Shown here one piece after another: positions 9,008-18,239 of a DNA stretch of 64,000 nucleotides. Under the pieces are notes generated by a model that did not search any database, had not been told where the DNA came from, and worked only from the letters and a program-made list of their open reading frames with translations. Made by a program: the position numbers and the translations under genes. The stretch is taken from assembly GCA_002433025.1 (NCBI GenBank), contig DJGZ01000083.1, positions 56,525 to 120,524 of the forward strand. The letters run 5' to 3'. Numbering within the stretch: position 1 is the stretch's first letter; every line of letters begins with the position of its first letter. This DNA comes from Bacteroidales bacterium UBA5833 (lineage in GTDB: Bacteria; Bacteroidota; Bacteroidia; Bacteroidales; Lentimicrobiaceae).

Positions 9008-11422
9008 ATGAAAAGACTAATCCTGCTATTTATGACAGTAACCAACCTCGCCATGGCGCAGACCAGCCAAACCTATCAGCTGCCCCCGAAGGAGATTCTT
9101 GATCTTGTTGATATCAGCCCAAGACCGCTGATACGCATCGACTCCCGGAATCAGACCATGGTCATGCTGGAACGCCGCACCTTCAAAACCCTTGAAGAGA
9201 TGGCTGCAGAGGAGGTCAGGCTCGGGGGCCTTCGCATCAATCCGCTGACCAACGGGCCTTCCAGGGCAAATTACACCTATGGCATGTCCATTCTGAATAT
9301 CGCATCAGGGGAAATATCGGTAGTAAAAGGATTACCTGAACAACTGAAAATCTCGGATTTCAGTTTTTCGCCGGATGAATCGAAAATCGCATTCACCAAT
9401 ACCCTGTCCCCGGGTATTGAACTGTGGACGGTAGATCTGGCTTCGGGCCAGGCAGAACGGGTTACGGATGCCAACCTCAATGCAAGCCTTGGAATGCCGT
9501 ATCTGTGGACCCCGGATTCGGAGTCGCTACTAGTTTTTACGATCCCTTCATCGCGGGGCACGCTTACCACCGGACTGCAACTGCCGGAAGGTCCTGCAGT
9601 ACAGGAGAGTACCGGGCGCAGGGCCCCGGTCAGGACTTATCAGGACCTGCTGCGCTCACCGGCTGATGAGAAGGCTTTTCACCATTACGCAGAATCCGAA
9701 ATCGTCAGGGTCAGTCTGAAAGGAGCGGCTGCACCATTTCTTCCGAAGGCCATCTACCGCTCACTCAGTTTTTCACCGGATGGCAAGTATCTGATGGTTC
9801 AATCCATTCAGCGGCCCTATTCCTATATTGTGCCCTATTACAGATTTCCGGTAACGTATGCCATTCATAAGGCTGACGGAAGCCTGTTCAGCGTTTTTCA
9901 CCAACGACCGCTTATTGAAGAACTGCCTACCGGCTTCGATGCGGTGGAAACTGGCAAAAGAAATATTCAGTGGCGGAGTGATCTTCCGGCGACACTATGC
10001 TGGGTTGAAGCCTTGGACAAGGGCGATCCTGAAGTCAGTGTCCCGGTCAGAGACCAGGTGTACACCCTCGATGCCCCGTTCACGGGCGAACCCTTTATCC
10101 TGGCGGCCACCCCCAACCGCTTCCGTTACGTAACATGGGGGAATTCAGAGACAGCACTTATATATGATGGCTGGTGGAAAACCCGCAGATCAACCACTTT
10201 TCTGGTAAATCCCGGGGCCGGAAAAAGTTCCATGAAAGTGATCTTTGACCGCTCCACAGAAGATTATTACGGAGACCCCGGCGATTTCCTGCAAAAGCGC
10301 AACCACCTGAATGCCTATTCACTCTGGTTTTCACCGGACAAAAAACGGTTATACCTCCAGGGCGAGGGATACTCTCCGGAAGGGAACAAACCATTCCTGG
10401 ACGAACTCGATCTGAAAACACTGAAAACCAAACGCCTGTGGCAGGCTGACGGCATTTCAACCTACGAATCAGTGGTTAGGGTTGTCAATCCCGAAAAAAA
10501 GATGCTGATTACCAGCATAGAAAGCAAGACCGAAAATCCCAACTTCTACCTGCGTTCAGGCAAATCGCTCCGGAAACTAACCGCATTCCCGAATCCGTAC
10601 GCTTCATTTATGAACGTCAGTAAGGAAAGTGTACGCTATAAACGCGCCGACGGGGTTGACCTTTCGGCCACCCTTTACCTGCCGGCAGGTTATGACAAAG
10701 CGCGCGACGGGCGGTTGCCCATGCTGATGTGGGCCTATCCGAGGGAATACAAAGATGCCGGGCAGGCCGGGCAGGTGAAAGAGTCGCCGCATACCTTCGT
10801 GCAGCTATACTATGGTTCCCCGGTTTACTGGGCTGCCCGCGGATATGCCATCCTCGACGATGCCGATTTCCCCGTTATAGGCGAAGGAGAAACTGAACCC
10901 AACGATTCATTTGCTGAGCAACTGGTAGCCAATGCCGCCGCTGCGATAGATTTTGCCGTTGAACGCGGGGTTGCCGACAGAAACCGTGTGGCCATCGGAG
11001 GCCATTCGTACGGGGCATTTATGACCGCTAACCTGATGGCCCACAGCGACCTGTTTGCCGCCGGCATCGCGCGCAGCGGCGCATACAACCGCACGCTGAC
11101 ACCTTTCGGCTTCCAGGCTGAGGAGCGCACCTTCTGGGAAGCACAGGATGTTTACCTGAAAATGTCGCCGTTTGTGCATGCCGATAAAATCAACGAACCC
11201 CTGCTGCTGATCCACGGTGATGCCGACAACAACCCGGGCACCTTCACCCTGCAGAGCGAAAGGCTGTTTGGTGCGATTAAAGGATTAGGGGGAACGGCCA
11301 GGCTGGTGCTGCTACCTTATGAAAGCCACGGATACAGCGCCAGGGAAAATGTACTCCACATGCTTTGGGAAACGGATGCCTGGCTGGAAAAATATGTGAA
11401 AAACAAAGGGGTAAAGGAATAA
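9008..11422 (+). CDS. Exported S9-family prolyl-oligopeptidase-type peptidase
   Basis: 804-residue exported serine peptidase. ATG 9008 gives a signal peptide ending AMAQ; the frame extends to 8978 but those residues precede the hydrophobic segment. The N-terminal two thirds is a beta-propeller-like region with WD40/PD40-like repeats (FSFSPDESKIAF, LSFSPDGKYLMV, LWFSPDKKRLYL). The C-terminal alpha/beta-hydrolase domain carries GGHSYGAF with nucleophile Ser667, an Asp in HGDADNNPG (probably Asp740) and His774 in ESHGY. The overall pattern resembles the S9D group that contains plant chloroplast glutamyl endopeptidase; that subfamily call is an inference. No T9SS tail is present, so the protein is probably periplasmic. 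It converges on the next gene with 5 nt between the stops. Confidence 0.92.
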   Translation: MKRLILLFMTVTNLAMAQTSQTYQLPPKEILDLVDISPRPLIRIDSRNQTMVMLERRTFKTLEEMAAEEVRLGGLRINPLTNGPSRANYTYGMSILNIASGEISVVKGLPEQLKISDFSFSPDESKIAFTNTLSPGIELWTVDLASGQAERVTDANLNASLGMPYLWTPDSESLLVFTIPSSRGTLTTGLQLPEGPAVQESTGRRAPVRTYQDLLRSPADEKAFHHYAESEIVRVSLKGAAAPFLPKAIYRSLSFSPDGKYLMVQSIQRPYSYIVPYYRFPVTYAIHKADGSLFSVFHQRPLIEELPTGFDAVETGKRNIQWRSDLPATLCWVEALDKGDPEVSVPVRDQVYTLDAPFTGEPFILAATPNRFRYVTWGNSETALIYDGWWKTRRSTTFLVNPGAGKSSMKVIFDRSTEDYYGDPGDFLQKRNHLNAYSLWFSPDKKRLYLQGEGYSPEGNKPFLDELDLKTLKTKRLWQADGISTYESVVRVVNPEKKMLITSIESKTENPNFYLRSGKSLRKLTAFPNPYASFMNVSKESVRYKRADGVDLSATLYLPAGYDKARDGRLPMLMWAYPREYKDAGQAGQVKESPHTFVQLYYGSPVYWAARGYAILDDADFPVIGEGETEPNDSFAEQLVANAAAAIDFAVERGVADRNRVAIGGHSYGAFMTANLMAHSDLFAAGIARSGAYNRTLTPFGFQAEERTFWEAQDVYLKMSPFVHADKINEPLLLIHGDADNNPGTFTLQSERLFGAIKGLGGTARLVLLPYESHGYSARENVLHMLWETDAWLEKYVKNKGVKE

Positions 11423-11427
11423 GCCTA

Positions 11428-13449
11428 TCAGCGGAAAAGCATAACAAAGCCTTTCCGGACATAGTCTGCTCCGTTAAAATCCCTGTACCTGACAATTACA
11501 GCATATATCCCGGCAGCTGCTGCCTGTCCGTTGAATGAGCCGTCCCATCCCGCGGTGTAATCACTGGTTTCAAAGACCAGTTGACCCCAGCGGTTGTAGA
11601 TCAGCATACTGTAAAAACCCGGCTCGATATTTCTTACAAGGGGTTTAAACTCCTGCGAAAGACCTCCGGCCCTGAATGCGTTGGGCATGCGGATATCTGC
11701 CTCTCCGGGAAGCAGCACCTCGTTGGAACGGCTGACGGCATCATCCGCCCTGAGGGCTTCCACGTAATAGGTTACGCGGCCGGCTTCCGCTCCTGAAGCG
11801 TAATCGTTGAAAAAGAGCACTGAAGGCGAGACCTGCTGCGGAAACCCCGCTGCCGGCTGTCCGTTGTCGAAGCGGTAAACATTATAAGCCACCGGGCCGT
11901 CAGGCCATCCCTCAATGGCGTTCCAGTTCAGCCGGATGTTGCCGCTCCCCATATCGGTAAGTTCCAGAAAAATGCTTCTCATCACTTCCGAGGATGCAAG
12001 TTCAAAACCGCAGGGATCCAGGGCAACTACCCGGTAATAATAGCTCGATCCGGTAACCTCAGCGGTAGGTTCGGGCAGAATCAGCGAGCTTCCGGCGCCC
12101 CAACCCGTCCTCACCAAAGGTTGCAGCAAGGCAGGCCCTTCTGATGAGCGCAGCACTTCAATTTCAGCAATCAGGGAAGCCGGTGATCCCGATAGGTACA
12201 GGTCTATCCGTTCATTATTCAGCACCGTGAGGTTATCCAGGGCAAAAGCAGTGAGCTGTTCCGGATCGGGGAACAACTCAAGCCTGCAGCTTTCCGAACT
12301 AAGCGTGTTATCCTGATTTACGCCCCTGACAAAATAAGTATAACTGCCTCCCGGCTCCAGCAATTCATCGTCGATAAAAGTGTAGTTTGCCGCAGTACCC
12401 GCAGGAACGGAGCCAACTTCCACGGGCGGTCCTCCGTTGAAGGAGCGCATAACAATGTAGGCGCTTACGGGCGGCATCATGTTTTTGTAGGAATTCCAGC
12501 TGAGCGACGCTTTCCGGTTGCAGAGGGTTTCCGTATCCCCGCTGATCAGGATGGTATTGTGCGGCTTCAGGTAGTTCACCGCGCCCGAACTTGAATTGCC
12601 GCACTGGTCGATGGCGCGCATAACGTACGTAACCACTTCATTGCAGGGGTCGTGGTAGGTCGGCAGGGCGGTAAGGTCATCCGTAAAAAAATCGGTATAG
12701 CCCGTGGTGGTATGATCATTGAAATTTGGCCCTTCCTTCACCCCTATCACGTATCCGCTGACGTCGGGCGTAGGACTGTGCGCCCAGTGCACTTCCGCTT
12801 TTCCGTCAACTATGGTGACATAAGAAAGCACCGGGTCCTCCGGGAGGTTATCGTCTTCAAATATGCCACTTGATACCGAAGATGCTGCATCCAGCATTCC
12901 CTGCCCCGCAATAACCTTGTAGTAAATCGTTACCGGATTGCAATACCGCTGTATGGTATCATAAAAAAACTGCTGTGCGGTTTCGCCTGCCGGATTATAA
13001 GTAATCCCATCGTCAGATCGTTGAATGCTGTAAACTTCGGCAACAGCAGCATTCATCTTGTTCCAGTCAAGCCGGGCAATACCCGTACCGGACCCAGCGT
13101 TAGAAACTGACAATAAGATGGTACGAAGCGTACCTGATTCATCCGACACATCGGTTCCGAGAAAAGTGGTAAGAAATGCTTCATATCCGGTGGTCATCGC
13201 GTCTGTGACAGGAATGACCCCTCCTGTTTCTGATGAAGAAAAATCGATGGAGAAGTAAGGTATGGAAGTGCCTGATGGTCTATAATAGAGCCTGAATCCA
13301 TCGAAACTACCTGCCGGAATAGTCCAGGAGGCAGTTACGGAACCGTCAGACTTAACAGATAGTGCCACCAGCTGAGGCGTAGGCTGGGCAGCAGCCCACC
13401 CGCTGTGTACAATCAGTATTAAGCCGGTTAATAGTTTTCTGAGCACCAC
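11428..13449 (-). CDS. Secreted fibronectin-type-III-rich protein with CHU_C (T9SS type B) tail
   Basis: 673-residue exported protein starting with GTG at 13449 (codons GTG GTG CTC AGA); no in-frame ATG lies upstream. Signal peptide about 1-22 (ends AAAQ). The body consists of several Ig/fibronectin-III-like beta modules (repeated patterns such as ARLDWNKM...YSIQRSDDG and IRLNWNAIEG...YNVYRFDNG). The last 85 residues are a gliding-motility/CHU_C C-terminal domain (NAFRAGGLSQEFKP, MLIYNRWGQLVFET, TAGWDGSFNG, AGIYAVIVRYRD), which directs T9SS export. Likely role: cell-surface or extracellular structural or adhesive protein; no enzyme motif is visible. A -7 box at 13477-13484 supports the GTG start. 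Confidence 0.88.
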   Translation of the reverse strand: MVLRKLLTGLILIVHSGWAAAQPTPQLVALSVKSDGSVTASWTIPAGSFDGFRLYYRPSGTSIPYFSIDFSSSETGGVIPVTDAMTTGYEAFLTTFLGTDVSDESGTLRTILLSVSNAGSGTGIARLDWNKMNAAVAEVYSIQRSDDGITYNPAGETAQQFFYDTIQRYCNPVTIYYKVIAGQGMLDAASSVSSGIFEDDNLPEDPVLSYVTIVDGKAEVHWAHSPTPDVSGYVIGVKEGPNFNDHTTTGYTDFFTDDLTALPTYHDPCNEVVTYVMRAIDQCGNSSSGAVNYLKPHNTILISGDTETLCNRKASLSWNSYKNMMPPVSAYIVMRSFNGGPPVEVGSVPAGTAANYTFIDDELLEPGGSYTYFVRGVNQDNTLSSESCRLELFPDPEQLTAFALDNLTVLNNERIDLYLSGSPASLIAEIEVLRSSEGPALLQPLVRTGWGAGSSLILPEPTAEVTGSSYYYRVVALDPCGFELASSEVMRSIFLELTDMGSGNIRLNWNAIEGWPDGPVAYNVYRFDNGQPAAGFPQQVSPSVLFFNDYASGAEAGRVTYYVEALRADDAVSRSNEVLLPGEADIRMPNAFRAGGLSQEFKPLVRNIEPGFYSMLIYNRWGQLVFETSDYTAGWDGSFNGQAAAAGIYAVIVRYRDFNGADYVRKGFVMLFR

Positions 13450-13476
13450 GATTTCACTTTTACCCCTAACTTATTC

Positions 13477-13484
13477 CAAAGTTA
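13477..13484 (-). promoter_or_regulatory. -7 box for the CHU_C protein gene
   Basis: TAACTTTG on the minus strand, exact TAnnTTTG, 28 nt before the GTG start at 13449, consistent with a leader of about 20 nt. Confidence 0.5.
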
Positions 13485-13817
13485 CGAAACAGCCGGAGAC
13501 GATTCATTAATAACTGAATGAATCATGAAATATTATTCCTGATGGTTGCGCAAACCGCTATCCCCTGCGCCGGTTATCTCAAACCCGGGCTTTGCAGCCG
13601 GTTGTAACAGCAAAAAGTTAACAAGTCTTATCCTTGAAATACGTCAAAAAGTGCAGGCAGGAAACCTTCCCCGCTTCAGAATTGTTTACCCGGTAAGAAG
13701 CATAAGTTTAGCGGTCAAGATGATTTGTATTATCAAAAACAATAATTTTGGCCGGCTATAATCAATCACTTTTTCAACACTACCAAATCCTTTACTTCAC
13801 ACACAACATCCATTACT
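13485..13817. other. Divergent intergenic region between two secreted-protein genes
   Basis: About 330 nt between the CHU_C protein gene and the BACON protein gene. No gene or repeat is recognised. The only interpretable sites are -7 boxes for the two flanking genes. Confidence 0.45.
13743..13750 (+). promoter_or_regulatory. -7 box for the 1367-residue secreted protein
   Basis: TAATTTTG, exact TAnnTTTG, 68 nt before ATG 13818. A TTTG at 13724-13727 is 15 nt upstream, closer than the usual 17-23 nt, so the -33 element is uncertain. Confidence 0.4.
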
Positions 13818-16800
13818 ATGAAAATAACCTATACACTGCTTTTGTCGCTATTATGTGCTGCTGCATCCGTATTTGCGCAGGACAGCATCGTAAGGCCCGC
13901 CGTAGTCGGTCACGGAACCCTGATTGGCGTCACCCCGCCGCTTCGCGACCTGCCTGCACTTACCCGGGCGGAGTGGGATGAAATGGAAGCCAAAGCGCAC
14001 GAAAAGCTGCTTAACCCCAAACTGCGCACCAGAACATATCCCTATGCCGAAACTGCATTACCCAAAGGGCCTGATGGTGTGTGGCAGAAAACCATGGGAA
14101 CAAACAAGGCCATGCAAAGCGATCCCATTGTTAATTTTCAGGGGCAGACTTCTCCTTATTTTCCTCCTGACGAGAATGGTACAGCCGGGCCTAACCATTA
14201 CATGCAAACGGTGAACACCACTTATGCCATCTATTCCAAGACAGGCACCCTGCTTGCCGGTCCGACCAATATGAACCTGCTGTTTGGCAGTGTTCCCGGA
14301 GCTAACTGCAACGACGGCGACCCAATTATTTTGTACGACGAGATGGCCGACCGCTGGATGGCCGCTGAATTTTCCCTTTGCGGATCGCCCGACAGGATGC
14401 TGGTTGCCGTATCGGCCACCAATGACCCGACGGGTAGCTGGTACCAGTACTCCTTTAATATGGGCGGCATGCCCGACTACGAAAAATTCGGCATCTGGCC
14501 CGATGGATATTATATGGGGACCAACACCTCGAACAACACTGACATCTATGTTTTTCAACGTGAAGTGATGCTGAACGGCGGCACCAATCCAAAAATGGTG
14601 TCTTTTGACAATCCCTGGAGACCGGGGTCGGTTGACGGCTTTATGATGGTCCCCCCGGTTGACAATGACGGGCCCGCAGCTCCGGCCGGATCTCCCGGAA
14701 TCTTCATCGCCCATCAGGACGACGCTTTCGGCGGCAGCGCTGATCAACTCTGGATCTATGAACTTGCCGTAGACTGGACAACAACGTCAAACTCAACGTT
14801 TACAAGGGTTCAACAGATCAATGTGGAACCTTTCGACAGCAACTTCGGCAACAACTGGAACAACATCAAACAACCGGGGACCAGTCAGGAGCTTGACGCC
14901 ATTCCTCAGGTAATTATGAACGTGCCCCAGTACCGCAATTTCGGCTCCTACCAGACCATAGTGTGCTGCCATACCGTGGATGTGGATGCAACCGATCACG
15001 CCGGTATCCGCTGGTATGAACTGCGCAAAACCACCGGTAACTGGACCATCCGCCAGCAGGGCACTTTCGCCCCAGATGGGCATTCACGATGGATGGGCAG
15101 CATTATGCTTAACGGATCCAATGAGATCGGTCTTGGTTATTCCATTTCGAGCAGCAGTGTCTATCCAGGCATACGGTATACCGGACAAACAGCCGAAGAA
15201 TACGCACTGGCCAGCGGTATTATGGATGTTCCCGAAGGGATTATCTGGGAAGGCACTGCCTCGCAAACCGGAGCCAACCGATGGGGCGACTACTCCCTGC
15301 TGAGCGTTGATCCCGCCGATGATGAAACTTTCTGGTACACCAATCAGTATGTAAGCGGCGGACAAAGGACACGCATTGCATCATTCAACATCGGCCCGCT
15401 GGGGCCCAATGCATCGTTCATCGTCAACAACACCCTGCCATGCATAGGTGAGACCGTAAACTTCACCGATATCAGCACCGGCGGCCCTACTTCGTGGAGC
15501 TGGTCTTTCATTCCCAACACGGTGACCTTTGTGAACGGAACCAGCAGTAACTCACAGAATCCCAGGGTGCAGTTCAACGCCCTCGGCAGCTATTCTGTTA
15601 CCTTATCGGCCACCAATGCCGGCGGCAGCAACGCGGTTACCCAGACCAATTACATTACGGTGAATGAAGCGAATGCGGCTTTCTCAGCCACACCCCAGAA
15701 CATTGTGGTGAACAATCCGGTAATGTTTACCGATGAATCCACCTGCGATGTTAACTCCTGGGAATGGAATTTCGGGGAAGGCGCCGAGCCGGCCACAGCC
15801 ACCGGACCGGGACCTCATCAGGTGATTTATGTTACCACAGGGACCAAAACGGTTGCGCTTACCGTGAACGGCAACAATACCATGACGCGCACTGACTACA
15901 TCAACGTGATTCCGGACTCCTTCAACATGAGCAACATCACCATCAATACATGCAGCGGAACATTTTATGATGCCGGAGGCCCATCGCAGAACTATGCCAA
16001 CAACCTGAACCAGACTATGGTTTTCAAATCAACCATTCCCGGCAACCAACTGAGGGTTGAATTCACTGAATTTGAACTTGAAAGCAGCGCCAACTGCGCC
16101 AACGACTACCTGTCGGTACACAACGGCCTGACGCCTTTCGCGCCGCAACTCGGCAAATGGTGCGGCAGCGACACCCCTGGCGTCATCACTTCCGACAACA
16201 GCAGCGGTGCGCTTACTTTCGTTTTCAGAAGCAATGCCAGCGGGAACTACCCCGGATGGGTGGCAAATATCTCCTGCTTTAGTCCGGTAACCGCTCCGCA
16301 ATCCTTTACAGCCGCAGCCCTTAACGATTCTGAGATAGGCCTGGAATGGCAGAAGAATGCCGAGAATAACGATGTACTGATCGCCTGGTCTGAAGCAGGG
16401 ATCGGACAACCGGTCAACGGAACCACTTATTCCACGGGCGAAACGCTGCCCGGGGGCGGAACCGTTTTGTACACCGGATCACTTAACGCATTTACCCATA
16501 GCGGATTGACTGCTTTAACAACTTACAACTACAAGGCATTTTCCATGACCCCGGCAATGGACTATTCGCCGGGTCTGGAAGCCTCGGCCACCACGCTGAA
16601 TGCCCCGCCTACCCTGGCCGTTTCACCAGTCAACATCGAAGTGGATGAAAATCAGGGAAATGCATCCTTTACCGTGACCAGCAATTCGTTATGGAGCGCC
16701 GTATCCGATGCTGAATGGTGCACCGTTACTCTGTCAGGCAACGGAAACGGCATCATTGAAGCCGTTTATGAAACCAATGAAATGGCTGCACCAAGGGTGG

Positions 16801-17921
16801 CCGCCATCACCGTTACCGTTGCCGGGCTTGATCCTCAGACTGTAACCCTTACTCAGGCAGGGGCAGCGCCCACACTCATTGCCAGTCCGCTCACCTTCCA
16901 GGTCGGCGCCGAAGCGGGCAGCGTTCAAAGCAGTATAACTTCAAATACCTCATGGACAGCCATCAGCAACCAGCCTGAATGGTGTACGGTAACCCCTGCC
17001 GGATCGGGCAACGGAATTGTTGACATTCAATTTACGGAAAACAGCTGGGCTGCAGTGCGCACGGCCACCATCACCGTTTCGGCTGAAGGCGCCAGCCCCG
17101 TGGAACTGGTATTGATGCAGGACGGAGCCGAGGCTTTCCTCATCGCGGAACCGCTGGCACTGCAGGTGAGCGCTGATGCCGGTGCTGTTCAGGTAAATAT
17201 TCAGGCCAATTTCGAGTGGATTGCCGGCTCGGACGCCGCCTGGTGCAGTGTTGTACCCCAAACGGGCAACGGAACCGGTACCCTGACCCTCAGCTACCAG
17301 GAAAACACTGTTATTGAGGCGCGCACCGCCAACATCACCATCACGGGCAGCAGCCTGGAGCAAACGGTCACCCTTACGCAGGAAGCCGCCGCACCCAGCC
17401 TGGCCGTGACGCCGCTGATTGCCGAGGTTACATACGAAGCCGGATCTTTCAACTTTATCGTCACGGCCAATGTTGACTGGTCGGCAGCGGCTGATTCGGC
17501 ATGGCTGAATGTTACCGGCACCGGCAGCGGCAACGGGGCATTGTCGGCTGTTTATCAGGCCAACCCCCATTCCGGTTCAAGAACAAGCATCATTACGGTG
17601 AATGCCGCCGGACTTGACCCTCAGCAGGTTTCGGTAGTCCAGGGCGGAACAGGATTGGGCATAGGCGAAACCGGCAGCGAATCCATAAGAATTTATCCTA
17701 ACCCCGCAAAGGACGAGTTTGTTGTGGAGGTTAATCCTGCCGATTTCCCCGAATTTAAGGTTCAACTGCTGAACCTTACAGGTACCGAAATACTCTCGAA
17801 ACAATGCAGCGGCAAGGAAAAATATGTGATTGACATCAGCGCGGTGAAATCCGGACCCTACATGATCCGCGTCAATTCCGGAGAAAAAATGATCAATCAT
17901 GTTATGGTGATTATGAAATAA
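13818..17921 (+). CDS. Giant T9SS-secreted protein: propeller-like N-domain, 2 PKD, CUB, FnIII, 4 BACON
   Basis: 1367 residues. Signal peptide 1-21 (ends VFAQ). Residues about 100-525 form a conserved module that I know from secreted bacterial proteins but cannot assign a function (PDENGTAGPNHYMQTVNT; DYEKFGIWPDGYYMG; NRWGDYSLLSVDP). Then two PKD domains (from about 530 and 619), a CUB-like domain (about 704-820, with paired Cys and FVFRSNASGNYPGW), a fibronectin-like segment (about 826-925), and four BACON domains beginning at residues 932, 1019, 1107 and 1194, a strikingly even 87-88-residue period. A T9SS type A tail (SIRIYPNPAKDEF ... MIRV) ends the protein. BACON domains are thought to bind carbohydrate or mucin. 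No catalytic motif is recognised. A strong terminator follows at 17956-17990. Confidence 0.9.
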   Translation: MKITYTLLLSLLCAAASVFAQDSIVRPAVVGHGTLIGVTPPLRDLPALTRAEWDEMEAKAHEKLLNPKLRTRTYPYAETALPKGPDGVWQKTMGTNKAMQSDPIVNFQGQTSPYFPPDENGTAGPNHYMQTVNTTYAIYSKTGTLLAGPTNMNLLFGSVPGANCNDGDPIILYDEMADRWMAAEFSLCGSPDRMLVAVSATNDPTGSWYQYSFNMGGMPDYEKFGIWPDGYYMGTNTSNNTDIYVFQREVMLNGGTNPKMVSFDNPWRPGSVDGFMMVPPVDNDGPAAPAGSPGIFIAHQDDAFGGSADQLWIYELAVDWTTTSNSTFTRVQQINVEPFDSNFGNNWNNIKQPGTSQELDAIPQVIMNVPQYRNFGSYQTIVCCHTVDVDATDHAGIRWYELRKTTGNWTIRQQGTFAPDGHSRWMGSIMLNGSNEIGLGYSISSSSVYPGIRYTGQTAEEYALASGIMDVPEGIIWEGTASQTGANRWGDYSLLSVDPADDETFWYTNQYVSGGQRTRIASFNIGPLGPNASFIVNNTLPCIGETVNFTDISTGGPTSWSWSFIPNTVTFVNGTSSNSQNPRVQFNALGSYSVTLSATNAGGSNAVTQTNYITVNEANAAFSATPQNIVVNNPVMFTDESTCDVNSWEWNFGEGAEPATATGPGPHQVIYVTTGTKTVALTVNGNNTMTRTDYINVIPDSFNMSNITINTCSGTFYDAGGPSQNYANNLNQTMVFKSTIPGNQLRVEFTEFELESSANCANDYLSVHNGLTPFAPQLGKWCGSDTPGVITSDNSSGALTFVFRSNASGNYPGWVANISCFSPVTAPQSFTAAALNDSEIGLEWQKNAENNDVLIAWSEAGIGQPVNGTTYSTGETLPGGGTVLYTGSLNAFTHSGLTALTTYNYKAFSMTPAMDYSPGLEASATTLNAPPTLAVSPVNIEVDENQGNASFTVTSNSLWSAVSDAEWCTVTLSGNGNGIIEAVYETNEMAAPRVAAITVTVAGLDPQTVTLTQAGAAPTLIASPLTFQVGAEAGSVQSSITSNTSWTAISNQPEWCTVTPAGSGNGIVDIQFTENSWAAVRTATITVSAEGASPVELVLMQDGAEAFLIAEPLALQVSADAGAVQVNIQANFEWIAGSDAAWCSVVPQTGNGTGTLTLSYQENTVIEARTANITITGSSLEQTVTLTQEAAAPSLAVTPLIAEVTYEAGSFNFIVTANVDWSAAADSAWLNVTGTGSGNGALSAVYQANPHSGSRTSIITVNAAGLDPQQVSVVQGGTGLGIGETGSESIRIYPNPAKDEFVVEVNPADFPEFKVQLLNLTGTEILSKQCSGKEKYVIDISAVKSGPYMIRVNSGEKMINHVMVIMK

Positions 17922-17955
17922 CCGGGCACTGGAATTCCCTAATGAACCTCAACAT

Positions 17956-17990
17956 ACGGGCGCTTCATGCAGAAGCGCCCGTTATTTTTT
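17956..17990 (+). terminator. Rho-independent terminator after the BACON protein gene
   Basis: Perfect 11-bp stem (17956-17966 with 17972-17982; left arm ACGGGCGCTTC), 5-nt loop, then a T-rich tail at 17983-17990. Confidence 0.9.
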
Positions 17991-18141
17991 CCGGGTTTCT
18001 GCAGATAACCCTGCCGGAAAACCGGACAGTTAATGCCGGCGCAGTCGCTCCGGCCAGGCAGATCCGGCAGCATCTGACAGACGCTCCGACTTTTTTGAAA
18101 CTCAGGCGGTTTGGCAAAGTATTTAAAATTAGGCTTTACCA

Positions 18142-18170
18142 TTGGCGGTGAATTACTTTTTATACCTTTG
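18142..18170 (+). promoter_or_regulatory. glyA promoter (TTG -N18- TACCTTTG)
   Basis: A -33 TTG at 18142-18144 and an exact -7 box TACCTTTG at 18163-18170 are 18 nt apart, within the 17-23 nt range known for Bacteroidota promoters. The predicted start site near 18176 leaves a leader of about 64 nt before ATG 18240, and makes initiation at the upstream in-frame ATG (18111) impossible. Confidence 0.7.
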
Positions 18171-18239
18171 CACAGCCAAAACACAGCATTTACTAAGGTC
18201 ATATTGCACAAAATCAAACATATAAACTACAATTTCATC

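Noticed and set aside
14058..14747. 229-codon open frame antisense to the BACON protein gene
   Set aside because: A by-product of codon bias; the sense frame is a continuous, conserved secreted protein.
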